From Manihot esculenta (taxonomy: Eukaryota > Streptophyta > Magnoliopsida > Malpighiales > Euphorbiaceae), in NCBI RefSeq assembly GCF_001659605.2, contig NC_035178.2, positions 2,783,091-2,847,090 on the forward strand: 64,000 nt of DNA, written 5' to 3'. The notes beneath the pieces were generated by a model that was not told where the DNA came from, did no database searches, and saw nothing but the letters and a program-made list of their open reading frames with translations. Position numbers and translations under genes: made by a program. Below are positions 10,514 to 23,273 of this stretch, piece after piece (the stretch's first letter is position 1; each line of letters starts with the position of its first letter).

Positions 10514-11158
10514 TTATACATCTGATTTTTCTCTTATTCCATGATATATTTGGTTTTCTCTTACTCTATCATATAGATCCATCATATGGGTCTCTTAATA
10601 TTCGATTTGATAAAAGGACCTGCAAAATAAGGAAATATGGTCAGGGATCTACCGGGGATGCCCCCAGTGGAGACCCTCTGATGTTCAAGTCAAATTCATG
10701 AATTAGTGTAGTATAGATAAGCAAGAGATGCAAAGAAAAATAAAGTAAAAAAATATTGAGTAGAGGCAGAAGCAGCGAGAGCAAGCAAAAAAGAGAAGAC
10801 CCCCTCCCTTTTTACCTGTCCTTCATGTTCCTGCTATTGTGCTACCTGTATATGTCACTCGGGTCCGTACGTACGGACGTGTCGGATTCTCTCTCCACGC
10901 CAGGGGGCCATTTAATTTTCCGGCGCGCGTGCAGACAGGGCTGCGAAATGACTGGATCAGCTCCTCTCGCATCACATCACTGGGCTGGACTTCTTCCTGT
11001 TGGGTCTAGACTCGCGGGTAATCCATCTGGCCTAACGTGTCTAGATCGATGCCTGAGATATTGAGTTAGTCAGTTTAAGGAGGGATTTATGGATTTTGGA
11101 CCATTGTTCTCCTCTTGGACCCGATTTCGCCTAGAGTAGATAAGTCCGGCGGTCATCA
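10514..11158. mobile_element. Solo LTR of the Tat-like family, with empty site in the paralogous flank
   Basis: This 645-bp segment is a diverged copy of the 1358-2000 LTR (ATCTGATTTTTCTCTTA near the start, GGTCATCA at the end). CTTTT flanks it on both sides (10509-10513, 11159-11163). The paralogous flank upstream of gene B has a single CTTTT at 18950-18954 and no insert. The first bases are mutated (TTATAC instead of TGATGA). Confidence 0.85.
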
Positions 11159-11163
11159 CTTTT

Positions 11164-12360
11164 AATAAATAAAATAACTGTTTTATGTTCTTATATATTA
11201 ATTTTAAAGTAAAATCAGAAAATAATTTTTAACTTTTAATTAAATTTTAACTAAAATTTTAATAAGAGCTTCAAATTATTTTCCTTTATTTAATTTTTAA
11301 ATTATTTCAAATAAAAGAATTACTTTTCTATCATCAAAATTATAAATAGTATAATTTTGATATAAAATAATTATTTAAGAATATATATATATATATATAA
11401 CACATTAAAATTTTAAAAATAAATTAAGTACGAAAACTTCATTATTTTGTATGAAAAATATAATCTTTTAATTTTCTGAATTAAAAACTATTTTTATTAA
11501 TGAAAGGCGAATGCATTTTAAATATTTTTTCTTGTTTATTCATGTAAATCAAAAGTTAAAGCTTAAGAATGCAGATGAAAAAATATTTTAGAAATGACAT
11601 TTTTTACTTAATGATTATACTATATACTTTTTATGTTCTATTATTTATAGACTTTACTTTTTTATAAATATTAAGGAAGATAATTTTTTTATTAATTTTT
11701 AAATTATATCATTTTAAATATGTTAAATATTATTAAATACTAAAAGATATTTAGAGAGATTTTTTAGAAATAAAATAAAATAAAATATAATTATAAGAAT
11801 TAATTTATATATTATTATAATATAAAAATGAAAAATAACAATAATTTTAGAATAATTAAAAAAATAGATAAAAATTATAAAATAATTAAAAAAAGATGGA
11901 TAAAAATTATAAAATCGGAGAGCATAATTAATGTTAACATTAAATTTTAAGATCAAATTTCTTAACCTTTTATTTACATATTTGAGCTTTTCTTTAATGC
12001 AAAGGGTGGGGAAACGGATTGAGTTAAATCAATCCTTACTACTTATGCAGCTACCTCAGGGCAAGTATTAAATTAAAAAAAAAAATTGGCATTTTGTTTA
12101 GCCCTAATGTGACTCCAAATATGAATACTACTATTTGTAATATTTTCAATGTTCATTTATCTTTAAGTCATGATTTTTATTTAGGCTATCTGATTAGTCG
12201 TAATAAAAAATAAATTTTTAATTTTTTTAAAAAAAATATAAAAGTATATAAATTCTTGGAATATTAAGTTTTTTTTAAGACAGATAGAGAGTTCTCATTA
12301 AGTCGGTGGCACAAACTATCTACTTATTGTATAAGTATTTTTAAAATTTCACTTACTATT
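11164..12360. other. AT-rich intergenic sequence (duplicated flank of array 1)
   Basis: Very AT-rich with no gene. Parts of 11164-11990 match 18955-19300, the flank upstream of gene B, so this is where the array-1 duplication unit continues beyond the insertions. Confidence 0.45.
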
Positions 12361-12363
12361 CTG

Positions 12364-12600
12364 GATGAGTTGCACAAAATGATTAATGATTATTGGTGGG
12401 TGGGAAGCATGAAGACAGGAGAGGTATCAACCGGCTAGCTTGGGAAAGAATGTGTGCGAGTAAAAGAAGGATGATATAAGTTTTCGAGATTTTAAAAGAT
12501 TTAATTTGACTCTTCTCGATAAGCAGGCATGGAGATTGTTAACTAATACTAATGCCTTTTGTTTACAGAGATTTTAAAGACAAATCATTTTCCAAATGGT
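12364..12600 (+). pseudogene. LINE reverse transcriptase C-terminal fragment (decayed)
   Basis: In three plus-strand frames joined by shifts and stops one reads YWWVGS, then INRLAWERMC, then FRDFKRFNLTLLDKQAWRLL. This order (WWG, W..W..C, GFRDL..FN.ALL.KQ.WRL) is the region after the reverse transcriptase palm in plant L1-type LINEs. It is a short, broken relic with at least two frameshifts and no neighbouring LINE domains. Confidence 0.7.
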
Positions 12601-15190
12601 CTGGTAAGGAGAAAGAGATGACATAAGTGGCAATATTTAGATTTTTCGGATATTTACTTCACTTATTTTTGTGAAATTAACTATTAACTATTTTTTTTAT
12701 ATTTTTATATCATTAATTATATAATTTTTCGTATTATATGTAAAGATTAAATAATTATTCTTAATAGTTATATTTTGAAATACTAATTAGAAATAAAAAC
12801 ATTTTAGTCATACTACATGTTATTAACATTTTATGTAAACAAAATGAATAAATAATAATAAATTAAATAATTAATTTTAATTATTTAGAACTTAAAACAC
12901 TCATAGGGTAAAGTTACAGGCCAAATCAATCTGAAAAGGCTTTGAAGCCCAAATACCAGCCCAACAATAAAAACCCCAAACCCTTAAATTGAAACTCTCA
13001 AAGGCTAGAAGATCCAAAGCAGAGTATTTAGATTTCATAAATAGAAAAAGTATATATATATATTTTTTTATCAATGATCATTATATAACAACATCTACTA
13101 ATATTCATAGAACTATTTGTAAAAGGGCTAAAAATAAAATAAATATCCAAATAAATAAATTAAAATAAAAAATAAGATCTAACTAAAATGAACCAAACCA
13201 AACAAAACGATAAACATTATTTAAAATCTATTAAAATATAGACACAAATCACAAAAAAAAAAAATGCAATACAAAATAGAACCTTTAAAGGATAGCCACT
13301 CATCCACACAGCAGCATAAAAGAATGGATGATGTTACAAGGCTGAGCCGAATACGATGTGCATGAGTTGAAGATTACGGACGTAACAGCGCGGTTTCAAA
13401 ATATTAATATTATTGAAAATACACCCTTTCCGACAGCAATACGAAGTCTTCACAACAAACCGAAATTTAAGAAAGGAAACTCTCACATGTGAAATCCAAA
13501 ATCTGTAAATAAAGAAAAATAAAAAAGGCAAACCAAAAATAAACATCCGCACAGCCAATAAGGACTATCAAAAGTCCAATGACAGAAAAAAAAAATGTCA
13601 AAAACAACTAAATCACTAAAAGAATCAGAAGCTAAAAAACCTCGATGCAAGAAAATAAGTCGCGATTGAAGCCTTCATACTCTCGAATCCTGGTCTCACA
13701 GTAACGGATCCGTAATTTTATTAAGGAATCCTATTTCAATTAACGGTCAATAAAAATAAAACACGTAAAATAAAATAAATAAAATAATATTTAAAAATTT
13801 AAAAAAATTTATAAAATATTATAATTAAATTATAATTTATTTATTGATTAAAATATAATAATAATAATTTTATTTTTAATATTTACAAATATATTTTTGG
13901 ATGTAAGTCAATAATCAATGGCTTCTCTCTCTTTATGAAATTAATTTTTAATAATATTTATTATAAGAAAAACCTTTTCTGGAAATTCATAAAAAAAATA
14001 CTATTTAAAATATCATAATAATTTAATATAAAATTAATTTTTTAAAAATAAAATTATCTAACTCATTAACTATAAAAACATTATTTTCATTTTATTTTTT
14101 CTAAATTTAAATAATCTAATCTATTATCTATAAAAATAATATTTATTTATATTTAAATATTTTTAAATTATCTAATTATTACCCATTAAATTTATATTTT
14201 TAAAATTAAATTATTTTTTAAATTTAAATAGTCTATAAAACTCATTAATTAATAAAACATTACTCATAAAACACTTTTATTTATAAAAATTTAAAATTTA
14301 TTTCTCTAAATTTAGATAATTTAATAAATAATTTTAATTATATAAATAAATTAGAAACTAATTAAGTGAGATAATTACTTTTTAATAATAAAAATAGCAT
14401 ATAAAATTAAATTACATAATAAATGAATAATTTAAAAATAATTATGTATTAGAGTTGAAATTTTAAAAATAAAAAATATAATTTTTTAAATTGAAAAAAA
14501 TAAATAATGGGAGAGATAAAATAAAATAAACAACTATAATTAAATAAACTTAATAGTATTGAAGAAAATAAGAATTTATTTAATAAAAAAATTAAAGAAT
14601 TTAATTTTATAAAATATAAAATATTTTAATTGAATAATTTTACAATGAAGATTAATTAATAAATTTTTTAAATATATAAAAATTTAATGATAATTTTTTT
14701 TATTATATATAAAATTATCTAAATATTTTTATATGATTTAAAATTTTTCAAAGAGAGTTCATAGTCCCTCTTTACCACGCCTTAGCTCCATCCCTGCCTG
14801 CGTCCCTTTCTTTTTCTCTGTTGCCTTTCACTTTCTCTGTCAAACAAGCCTAATAGAAAAAGTAACTAACAACGAAGACACGTTCTCATAGGCTTAAATA
14901 CAAATAATTGAAAACATCGAGATTAATCACTCAAATAGACGATTAAAAGCTGTCTCCTCGTAACATTGTTTGTTCCCGGATCGGTGAAGCGTTTCTTGAA
15001 TTCAGGTAAAGTATTCTGGAAATTTGAAATCCCACACAAGAAAACAGGTTTTTGTGCATATCTACATCCCAAAACAAAATACTACTCGTTTCATTTTGCG
15101 AAAATTTAACTATTCTTTTTCAAAAAATGTTTTTTTTTTTAAAGAAAAAAATCCAGATAAAATTTAACTATTCTTTTATGATCGTATATG
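12601..15190. other. Intergenic sequence, no gene recognised
   Basis: Mostly AT-rich low-complexity DNA. 13240-13740 is less AT-rich and may be an old repeat, but its 74-codon minus frame has no recognisable domain. 14750-15050 is a pyrimidine-rich patch; 15000-15160 resembles 18640-18780, part of the array duplication. Confidence 0.35.
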
Positions 15191-15404
15191 TTAATTTTCT
15201 ATATAAAACCTATTCTCGAGATTATAAAGCATGTATAGTTTGTCCACAGCAGATACATGCAATGTTTTATTACATGATGCAACATGTCTCCAAGGGAAAA
15301 ATGTTATTACAGTATCACTTAGATACGTAGTAGTAGTAGTTATTACAGTATTTAGTATTCATTAGAGTGGACATACATATAACAATTCTATTATAAAATT
15401 TCTT

Positions 15405-17672
15405 CTAATACAAATAGGCAGGAAGGCGTGGAGTAACAAAAACTTCCACTGGGGTGGCCTTGGAGTTGGTCAATCCAGCTGATTCACTCATATCAATAGG
15501 ATTCTCTGATAAAGTTTCGACTTCAAACGCATGCAGAAAACTAGCCAGCGTTAGGTTCAAAACTTGAAGAGCAAATGAGATTCCAGGGCAAATTCTTCTT
15601 CCACTGCCAAAGGGTATCAACTCGAAGTTTTGGCCCTTGAAATCAACGTCCTTATGAGTGGTTAGAAACCTCTCTGGCTGAAATTTCTCAGGATCCTGCC
15701 ACACACATGGGTCTTTATGAATTTTCGAAGCATTTATGAATATGCGAGTTTCTGGTTGAATATGGTAGCCATTTATAACAGTTTCTTCCATGGATTCATG
15801 GGGCAACAGTAGTGGCACAGCAGGATATAGTCTGAAGGTTTCTTTGATAATAGCTTGAAGGTAAATCAAACTCTGGGTGTCTGACTCCTTCACTTGCCTT
15901 TGTCGACCAAAATGGACGTCTATTTCATTTTGAGCCTTCTTTAGGACATCACGATTATTTAGTAGTAACGACAAAGCCCAAGTCATTGTAATTGCTGTGG
16001 TGTCCGAGGCTGCTAAAATGAGAGCCTGCGTCAATTTAAGCAAATAATATCAGGATAAATATGTTATTTTAAGTGTCAATTTTAGATAAACTTCAAGAGT
16101 TCACCTAACCTAAAATTTAGGTTATTTACTCTTTGTCTTTTTGATTGATTAATTAATATTTAAATGCGTTACTGGTGATCTATGACAACGTGCATGCAAG
16201 CCAAATAATAAATTATTAAAACATTCAAACTAAACATTTTACTTTTATCCAAACTTTTATTTCCATCAACTTAATTCTCAAATTTTATGTTAATTTCAAT
16301 TTTGTTAATTAATCTAATTGATAAAAATGATGTAAATATTTCAGTCTTTTTATCGTTTTAAAAAATTATTTCTAGCTTTATTTTATGTCACTTGGCAATA
16401 ATCTTGCGTTTATTTATTTATTTATTTATTTTGAAAGTATAAATCGAAAGAGGAAAATACAACAATATCATATATATTATTGCTGTTATGTTTTTTTTTC
16501 TTATCAGCATGAAGGTTATTAAATTAATAAAATATTGAAATGAATGAAAATTTTGAATTATTTTGTTCAAGAATTTAATGGTTTTAACTATTTATAAAAA
16601 GAAAAAAAAAACATTTCTTAATAAGTTTGTCAACAAATGAATAATTTTGAACAAAATAATTGTCAGAATCGACAAGCGGCGATAATAATGGTATATTAAG
16701 AGTCGCGTAGAGGCGTACCAGGCACGTAGCTTTGTTGATGGTATCAACATCTCGACTGGAAAGCTCTTTTGAATCATTCAGTATGGACAACAGAGCCTCC
16801 ATGAAATCTTCCTCACCCTTTGTTACGCCAGCTCCTTTCTTCTGCTTACGTTCTTCTAACCATTCTTCAACAACAGGGTCCAGTTGTTTGAAGATTTTCT
16901 TCATCTTCCTTTCCACTCCCCCTAAATCCAACCACCTTAAATATGGCAACGCATCTGATACTGCAAATACTCCTGACAATTCCATAAATTCCCTCATAGC
17001 TTCTCTCCACGCATCACTCTCTTGACCCTCACCAACATTTGCATACTCCACATATCGCTTCCCTACAATAATCTTAAGTATTACATTTAAAGTTATGTCC
17101 CAGAACCATCTCTTCATCTCTATCTTAAGCTTATCGTTGTTACATTTGTTCTTGATCCATTCCTGGTATAGCCCTTTTATGGCAGCCTTGACTTCAGCAT
17201 CCCTCACATGCTTCAGCATCTCAAGCCGATGATTGGACAGAAGTTCAAGAGTAACTATCTTACGAATTTGGCGCCAGTATTCGCCATAAGGACTGAAGCC
17301 AAGCATGGAGTAGTCGTAGCCTAAAATTTCCATAGCAAGTCCCTTTGGACGATTAGCAAAAGCTTTGTCATTGGAAGTGAAACACTCCCTAGCAATCTTC
17401 CATTCACTTACGATGACTGCTCGATGGACACCAAGCTTGATGGTGAATATGGGGCCGTACTTGTCAGCTAGTTTCCCCAGGATTACGTGAGGAGGCTGTG
17501 AGCCTGCTAGGAGACGAAGGTGGCCAATAACAGGCCAAGCACCAGCGGGTTCTGGCAGTGCTCTCTTCTTGCATGCCTTTCTTGAAGTCCTGAATGAAGA
17601 GTATATGAACCAAGTTATAAAGGAGAGTATGGTGACCATAACAGTTGCAGAGAAGGGATAAAGAGACTCCAT
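15405..17672 (-). CDS. Gene B: CYP82-type cytochrome P450 monooxygenase, complete
   Basis: Two exons: 17672-16719 (318 codons) and 16025-15405 (206 codons plus stop), joined phase 0 across a 693-base GT-AG intron, 524 residues in all, the usual CYP82 length. Visible features: membrane anchor (about 8-26), proline hinge PEPAGAWP, C-helix WRQIRK, I-helix AASDTT (about 323-328), ExxR in KETFR (380-383), PERF (435-438) and heme loop PFGSGRRICPG with the ligand Cys near 464. All catalytic motifs are present; the first I-helix Gly is Ala. Known CYP82 enzymes are ER-bound and hydroxylate or demethylate phenolics, terpenoids or alkaloids; the substrate here is unknown. A longer frame to 17717 needs a TTG start, so the ATG at 17672 is preferred. 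Gene A is a very close copy, C a close one. Confidence 0.93.
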
Positions 17673-18156
17673 TTGGCTAGCTTCAAAAATTGGAAGGATG
17701 TTTAGAGTTAAACACAAAATGGGACCATTTATAAAATGATAGGAGCTAGGGAGGGGCTTGAAATCTGACGGGAATGAGGTTTATTATATATAATAAAATA
17801 GGGTGCAATGGCGGTGGAACAGGGAGAAACATTAGCTTTACTAGTAGTTGAATTGGGCTTTTAGTATTAATTTTATTCTTTTAGACTTTAATGGAAGGAA
17901 AAATTGGTGGTAAAAACAAAAAAAGAGAAGATAAAATATGGGGTAACAAATTCATTAATGCTTTTGAGTGGGTTGGATAAGTGAAAAATATTATATATAT
18001 TGTGAAAAATTCAAAAAGAGAAGACATAAAAAAGAGACAAATGATACAATAAAAAAATTAAGAGTGTGACTTTGATGATATTAGCTCTATGATTGAAATA
18101 TTTATATATATAAGTAATATAGCAGAAACTTAAGAACGTGACTTTTGCATTATATA
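17673..18156 (-). promoter_or_regulatory. Proximal 5' flank of gene B with TATA candidates
   Basis: Minus-strand TATAAAT at 17727-17733 and a TATATA-rich stretch at about 17781-17797, as in gene A. Unlike gene A, the flank runs on without a retrotransposon, so this copy shows the ancestral upstream arrangement. Confidence 0.35.
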
Positions 18157-18296
18157 TATATATAAATTACATAATATTATTCGTTAAAATACTAAATATT
18201 ATTTTTAAAATTATTATTAAACAAAATCTTTTCAAAGAGTGTATTTTGAAGTTTAGTGGTTTATTTTTCTGATTTTATTTTTTTAACTGGAACTTT

Positions 18297-18600
18297 ATTG
18301 CATTAAAATCCCAAAGGGTACATGATTATGAAGCTCGTCAAAGGCCACTTTACAAATCGAGATAATGAGAGTCCCACATGATTCAAAACCCAGACCCAAT
18401 CTTAATACATCTAGAATTGGACCTCTAGAAAACAACCTTGGGGATGTCGCCGGAAAACCAAGGACTGAACCGCTTGGCCAAGGTTCGGCGGGAGCCAACT
18501 GACGGCTTGGAAACATCATTGCTAGAAACTTTCGTAACCTCACAAAAGCTTCAAGGAAAGAAAACTGAGAAAGAAAGCACACTTACTGGATCCAAGACTT
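18297..18600 (-). mobile_element. Retroposon-like fragment, copy 2
   Basis: Duplicate of 10020-10325, about 95 percent alike by eye, in the same place relative to its P450 gene. It is slightly longer at the right, with a GC-richer tail at 18600-18640 that copy 1 lacks. Confidence 0.3.
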
Positions 18601-18639
18601 GAGCGTCACTGACCGCAAGCGAGAAGCCGGGCGCCACGG

Positions 18640-19490
18640 AAATTTAAAATCAGGTAAAATATATATTCTGGAAATTTGAAGTCCCATAAGCAAACTGGGG
18701 CAGGTTGTAATGTTAATTGTTTTTATGCATATCTATATCCAAAAATTACTTTTTATTGTCTTTTCATTTTAACAAAATTAATTATTTAAGAAATATATAT
18801 AATCCTCAATATATTTTTTTCTCCCCAATTATTTAATTTCTGTGGCCATGATTTTTCCCTCATTTGAAGAGATTAATGAAAAACTTGATTTAAACTAAAT
18901 AAAGAGAAAATCAATTAGTACTCGTTCATTTTGTGAAAATTTGGCTATTCTTTTAATAAATGAAATAAAATTTTTATGTTATTATATATTAATTTTTAAG
19001 TAAAATCAGAAAATAATTTTTAACTTTTAATTAAATTTTAACTAAAATTTTAATAAGAGCATCAAATTATTTTCCTTTATTTAATTTTTAAATTATTTCA
19101 AATAAAAGAATTACTTTTAATTATTTTGAGAATATATCTATTTCAAATAATAATGAATTACTTTTAATTTATATTATTATAATGTAAAGAAGAAAAGTAA
19201 ATAATAATTTTAGAATAATTAAAAAAAATAAAAATTATAAAAAGGGAGTAGAATTTATGTTAATATTAAATTTTAAGATCAAAGTCCTTCACCTCTATTT
19301 ACATATTTTGACTTTTTTGATACATCTATTTGGGCTAATTGAAAATACGAACCTATATTCTCGAATTTATAAAGCATATATGAGCTTATCACATGGGTCC
19401 ACAACAGATTTATTGCGTGAAACAACTTTTCTCCAGGGAAAAGTTTTGGTAGTTTGACATTACACATCACGTAGATATACGTAGTACGTA
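18640..19490. other. Intergenic sequence between genes B and C
   Basis: AT-rich and without a gene. 18955-19300 matches the far flank of gene A (11164-11990), and 19345-19490 matches the downstream flank of gene B (15190-15404). The array-1 duplication junction therefore lies near 19300-19345. Confidence 0.5.
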
Positions 19491-19491
19491 G

Positions 19492-21366
19492 CTAGTACAG
19501 GTTAGCAGGAAGGCGTGGAGTAAGAACTACTTCCACAGGGGTGGCTTTGGAGTTGGTTAATCCAGCTGATTCACTCATATCAATAGGGCTATCTGATAAA
19601 GTTTCAATTTCAAACGCATGCAGAAAACTAGCCAGCGTCAGGTTTAAAATTTGAAGAGAAAATGAGATTCCTGGGCAAATTCTTCTTCCACTACCAAATG
19701 GTATCAACTCAAAGTTATGGCCCTTGAAATCAACGTCTTTATGGGTGGTCAGAAACCTCTCTGGAAAAAACTTCTCAGGGTCCAACCACACATTTGGATC
19801 TTTATGAATTTTTGAAGCATTTATAAATAGACGTGTCTCTGGTTGAATATGGTAGCCATTTATAACACACTCTTCCATGGATTCATGGGGTAACAGTAGT
19901 GGCGCAGCAGGATATAATCTGAAGGTTTCCTTGATAATAGCTTGAAGGTAAATCAAACTCTGTGTGTCTGACCCCTTCATTTGCCTTTCTCGACCAACAT
20001 GGGCGTCTATTTCATTTTGAGCCTTCTTTAGGACATCACGATTATTTAGTAGTAACGACAAAGCCCAAGTCATTGTAATTGCTGTAGTGTCCGAGGCTGC
20101 TAAAATGAGGTTCTGCATCAATTCAAGCAAATAATATGTTATTTTAAGTGTCAGTTTCACATAAACTTTAAGAGTTCATCTAACCTATTGAAAATTAGGT
20201 TATTTAATTTTTTTTTTCCTTCCCTCTCTCTCTATATGGTTATATATTTATATACAAATGTTTATCGTTTTAAAAAATTATAACTAGCTTTGGAATTAAA
20301 TGATGAGAAAGATGTGAATAGTTTATAAGGTAAAAAAATTCTTCCCCTTAAAATTAAGTCAGAATGGAAAATAGGTGATAATAATGGCGTACGAAAAGAT
20401 ACATAGGCGTACCAGGCACGTAGCTTTGTTGATGGTATCAACGTCTCGACTGGAAAGCTCTTTTGCATCATTCAGTATGGACAACAGAGCCTCCATGAAA
20501 TCTTCCTCACCCTTCGCTATGCCAGCTCCTTTCTTCTGCTTACGTTCTTCTAACCATTCTTCAACAATAGGGTCCAGGTTTTTGAAGATTTTCTTCATCT
20601 TCCTCTCCACTCCCCCCAAATCCAACCGCCTTAAATATGGTAACGCATCTGATATCGCAAATGCCCCTGACAATTCCATAAATTCCCTCATAGATTCTCT
20701 CCATGCGTCACTCTCTTGATCCTCATCAACATTTGCATACTCCACATATCGCTTCCCTACTATTATCTTAAATATCACATTTAATGTTATGTCGCAGAAC
20801 CATCTCTTCATCTCTACCTTGAGCTTACCGGTGTTATTTTTGTTCTTGATCCATTCCTGGTAGAGCCCTTTTATGGCAGCCTTCACTTCAGCATCTCTCA
20901 CATGCTTCAGCATCTCAAGCCGATGATTGGACAGAAGCTCAACAGTAACTATCTTACGCATTTGGCGCCAGTATTCTCCGTAAGGACTGAAGCCGAGCAT
21001 GGAATAATCGTAGCCTAAGATTTCCATAGCAAGTCCCTTTGGACGACTAGCAAAAGCTTTGTCATTGGAAGTGAAACACTCCTTAGCAATCTTCCAATCA
21101 CTTACGATCACTGCTCGATGAACACCAAGCTTGATGGTGAATATGGGGCCATACTTGTCGGCTAATTTTCCCAGGATTACGTGAGGTGGCTGTGAGCCTG
21201 CTAGGAGACGAAGGTGGCCAATAACAGGCCAAGCACCAGCGAGTTCTGGGGGTGCTCTCTTCTTGCATGCCTTGCTTGAAGTCCAAAATAAAGAGTATAT
21301 GAACCAAGTTATGAAGGAGAGTGTGGTGACGATAACAGTTGCAGAGAAAGGAGAAAGAGACTCCAT
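19492..21366 (-). CDS. Gene C: CYP82-type cytochrome P450 monooxygenase, complete
   Basis: Two exons: 21366-20413 (318 codons) and 20112-19492 (206 codons plus stop) with a 300-base GT-AG intron in phase 0, giving 524 residues. It has the anchor, the C-helix WRQMRK, I-helix AASDTT, KETFR, FPERF and heme loop PFGSGRRICPG. It is the most diverged member of array 1: the hinge reads PPELAGAWP (Pro to Leu), and the first residue after the intron is Asn where B has Ala. A GTG-initiated frame from 21402 adds 12 codons but is not supported by the other copies. Function is as for gene B: a probable ER monooxygenase of unknown substrate. It stands at the right end of array 1, upstream of a 5-kb gene-free stretch. 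Confidence 0.93.
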
Positions 21367-22571
21367 TTGGCTAGCTTCAAGAACTGGAAGGATGTTTTGC
21401 ACAAAATGGGACCGTAATTAAAATGGGGGATACATGCTCCCCTTAACAAGTTATTAAGTTATTTTAAATTTAAAATTAAAAAAAAATTAAAGGAAACTAC
21501 AATGCCTGTTATAAATTTTTTTCTTTCTATTATCATTTATTTTATAAATTAATTAAATAAATAATTAAAAAATTAATGATATCAAAATAAATAATTAAAA
21601 ATGATTTTAATAAATAATTATATTTTTAAATTTTTATAAATATTAAATAAAAATAATAGATACCAGGGCGTCTAATTAAAATTTTTAAAGTCTCTTAATT
21701 AGTTGAATGAAATAAAAACTTTGTTACACAAAATTACATGCTAATATGCTAATATCAACTCTCATGTTCATGTATTTTAATTTTATTAATATATTGTTTA
21801 TGGTTTTATATTTTATTGATTGTGATTATTATTATTATTGATTAATTATTATACATATATGGTGAAGAATATTTTTTTCTATAATAGAAAATTATATATA
21901 TTTATGGATGTATAATTTAAGAATTAATTAGAAGTAAATAAATTTTAATTTTAAAATTAAACTAAACAAAAATTATATAAAATTTAATTAAATTTTATAT
22001 TTAAAATTATATTAAATCAAATAATAAAAATTATTTTAAATTGAATTGAATTTAATATAATTCTAGAATTAAATCAAACACTATATTATTTTTAAACATG
22101 CCATCGGCGAAATACATATATAGTAATATATACAATGTGAAAGATTCAAAACAAAAAAGAAGAGACAAAGAATACATGGGCCACGTCTACTTGCTCCACG
22201 TGATAAGTGATTGAAGTGACGTATGAAATTCATTACTACTTTTGAATGTATTGAATATGTATTCAGTCTCATAATTTTTTTTCTCTTTATTTTTTATACA
22301 TATTAAAAAACATAAATATTTTTATTAATTTTTTAATTATAAACATTTTAAATATATTAAATTTTATTAAATATTAATAAATATTTTAAAAAAAACAAAT
22401 AAGAAAAAGACAAATAATACAATAAAAAAGTAAGAATGTGACTTGCATTATTGATGATGTCTGCTCCATGCTTGAATATATATATATATAAAACATGTAT
22501 TAAAGTGCGCTCCAGATATGCTTTTACTTTTCTCAATTAATGATATATGTGAAATATCTTAATTTATACTA
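21367..22571. other. AT-rich upstream intergenic region of gene C
   Basis: No gene. Unlike the flanks of A and B, this upstream sequence does not match them beyond the first tens of bases, so gene C has a different promoter region. A CTCCACGTGATAAG stretch near 22195 contains a CACGTG G-box core; significance unknown. Confidence 0.35.
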
Positions 22572-22735
22572 TTTATACAAATAAAAAATTTATAAATTTT
22601 TTGTATTAAAAAGAAGATGAACATAATTAATAAAGAATATATATTATAAATTTATACAAATAAAAAATTTATAAATTTTTTGTACTAAAAAGAAGATGCA
22701 CATAATTAAAAAATATATATATTATTGATAAAAAA
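22572..22735. repeat. 79-bp tandem duplication
   Basis: TTTATACAAATAAAAAATT starts at 22572 and again at 22651. The two units share the AAAAAGAAGATG(A/C)ACATAATTAA tail with few differences. Confidence 0.75.
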
Positions 22736-22754
22736 AAAAAAAAAGTATACATTA

Positions 22755-23090
22755 TTGAGACCCCTCTTGGAGTGAGATTCACTGAATGTATCGATGCAGC
22801 AAGATGCCAATTCACCAACAAAAGACCCTCTTTGAGTAAAAAAATCCTGCCAAACAAACAGTAGAGACTTGGGAAAGAAAATATCAAACACAATAAAGCC
22901 ATACACACCCACCCATCCAAGCCGATGGACAACCAACATGGAAAAAGGATTAAAAATTATACAACCACGTTAAGCCATCCCCAGCCTTTGAAAGCAAAGG
23001 AAACCCAACTAAGAAGGCAAACTTCAACGATCAACCAAAAAAATTACCAAGAAAACAGCCCCCAACCTTGAAAATAGTCACTGATTTCCC
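22755..23090. other. Unidentified moderately GC segment, possible old retroposon
   Basis: This stretch is clearly less AT-rich than its surroundings, and an A-run lies at its left. Its 77- and 87-codon minus frames overlap in different phases and show no known domain. Confidence 0.25.
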
Positions 23091-23273
23091 TTTTCGATAC
23101 CTTCGATAACCTTTCCCATACCCTTTCTCTTTCTATATACTGCTACTTTTAAAATAATTATTATTTCAATTAAATAATAAATTTTATTATTAATATTATT
23201 TTTTATTAATTCAATAAGATTTAAAATTATATTATTATTGTTACTAAGCTTGTAATTTATGTCCAATATTTAT

